From positions 1-5,278 of the forward strand of contig CANHFN010000067.1 of NCBI GenBank assembly GCA_947459935.1: 5,278 nt of DNA. The letters are read 5' to 3'. The position numbers were made by a program, and so were the translations under genes. This stretch comes from Actinomycetota bacterium (GTDB lineage: Bacteria; Actinomycetota; Actinomycetes; Nanopelagicales; Nanopelagicaceae). The first letter of the stretch is position 1. Each line of letters begins with the position of its first letter. This document shows, piece by piece, positions 5,087 to 5,278 of this stretch. Below the pieces are notes generated by a model, which was given only the letters and a program-made list of their open reading frames with translations, made no database searches and had not been told where the DNA came from.

Positions 5087-5278
5087 ATGGCCGATAAAAA
5101 TGATGACATGAAGGCAAGAATGCTTGCTGCCCTTGAAGCTAAAAAGAACAAGCCAGGTGCACCGGGTACTCAAACTCATTCTGAGTCAGGATCAAAGATC
5201 CGCGGAGGACAGCGCAGTGGCGGTGCTCCTCAGGTTCAGCGCAAGGCAGGACCATCAGGTTCAGGATCTGCTGGCTAA
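5087..5278 (+). CDS. DUF5302-like small disordered protein
   Basis: This 63-residue protein is complete, its TAA being the last three bases of the window. A charged, probably helical N-terminus (DDMKARMLAALEAKKNK, about residues 6-22) is followed by a low-complexity Gly/Ser/Gln/Arg/Lys tail (GSKIRGGQRSGGAPQVQRKAGPSGSGSAG region) that is likely disordered. This layout, with a short K/R/E-rich helix including an LEAKK motif and a Gly-rich basic tail, resembles the actinobacterial DUF5302 family of unknown function. No enzyme, membrane or secretion features are present. The net basic tail might bind nucleic acid, but that is speculation. The ATG lies 24 nt after the bldC stop without a ribosome binding site, consistent with leaderless expression from the TAGACT at 5075-5080. 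The family call rests on composition and pattern, hence moderate certainty; the reading frame itself is convincing. Confidence 0.75.
   Translation: MADKNDDMKARMLAALEAKKNKPGAPGTQTHSESGSKIRGGQRSGGAPQVQRKAGPSGSGSAG

Noticed and set aside
1..5278. Mobile element, CRISPR array, toxin-antitoxin, phage or defence system
   Set aside because: No transposase, integrase, repeat-spacer pattern or relevant protein motif was seen on either strand; the gene content is conserved actinobacterial core.

Overview
The window is a compact, single-strand stretch of actinobacterial core genome. All eight genes lie on the + strand: the 3' part of purL, a small sterol-carrier-fold protein, purF, purM, a DUF3073 protein, an uncharacterised 271-residue protein, a BldC-type regulator, and a DUF5302 protein whose stop codon is the last base triplet of the window. 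The order purL - SCP-like - purF - purM - DUF3073 - (hypothetical) - bldC is the arrangement I know from Streptomyces and relatives, and the proteins carry actinobacterial signatures. Examples are the PurM block DDLVVCGAEPLFMTDY and a BldC core nearly identical to the Streptomyces protein. Base composition is moderate rather than GC-rich, and intergenic space is minimal (junctions of 5 nt, two 4-nt overlaps, one 1-nt overlap, and gaps of 42, 95 and 24 nt). This fits a streamlined, probably aquatic actinobacterium such as the acI/Nanopelagicales group. That placement is inference from composition and synteny; no rRNA or phylogeny is available.

Bases 1-3735 are a purine-biosynthesis block. PurF makes phosphoribosylamine (step 1), PurL makes FGAM (step 4) and PurM closes the imidazole ring (step 5). 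The PurL is the small type without a fused glutaminase domain, so PurQ and PurS must be encoded elsewhere, probably upstream. A 98-residue SCP-fold protein of unknown role sits between purL and purF. Its ATGA overlap with purF suggests translational coupling, and the tight junctions suggest one polycistronic message.

Bases 3736-4766 hold a two-gene unit: a 58-residue basic/acidic DUF3073 protein behind a near-perfect Shine-Dalgarno, then a conserved unknown protein starting at GTG inside the DUF3073 stop (GTGA). The short gap before DUF3073 has a possible promoter and an anti-Shine-Dalgarno CCTCCT.

Bases 4767-5278 hold the largest intergenic gap (95 nt, with a plausible promoter and TTCAC direct repeats), then bldC with a strong ribosome binding site, and finally the DUF5302 gene. 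That gene has no ribosome binding site but has a -10-like TAGACT spaced exactly for leaderless transcription.

I see no mobile element, CRISPR array, RNA gene, phage or defence gene. The region is mostly ordinary; its interest lies in the unstudied small conserved actinobacterial proteins and the regulatory details at three junctions.
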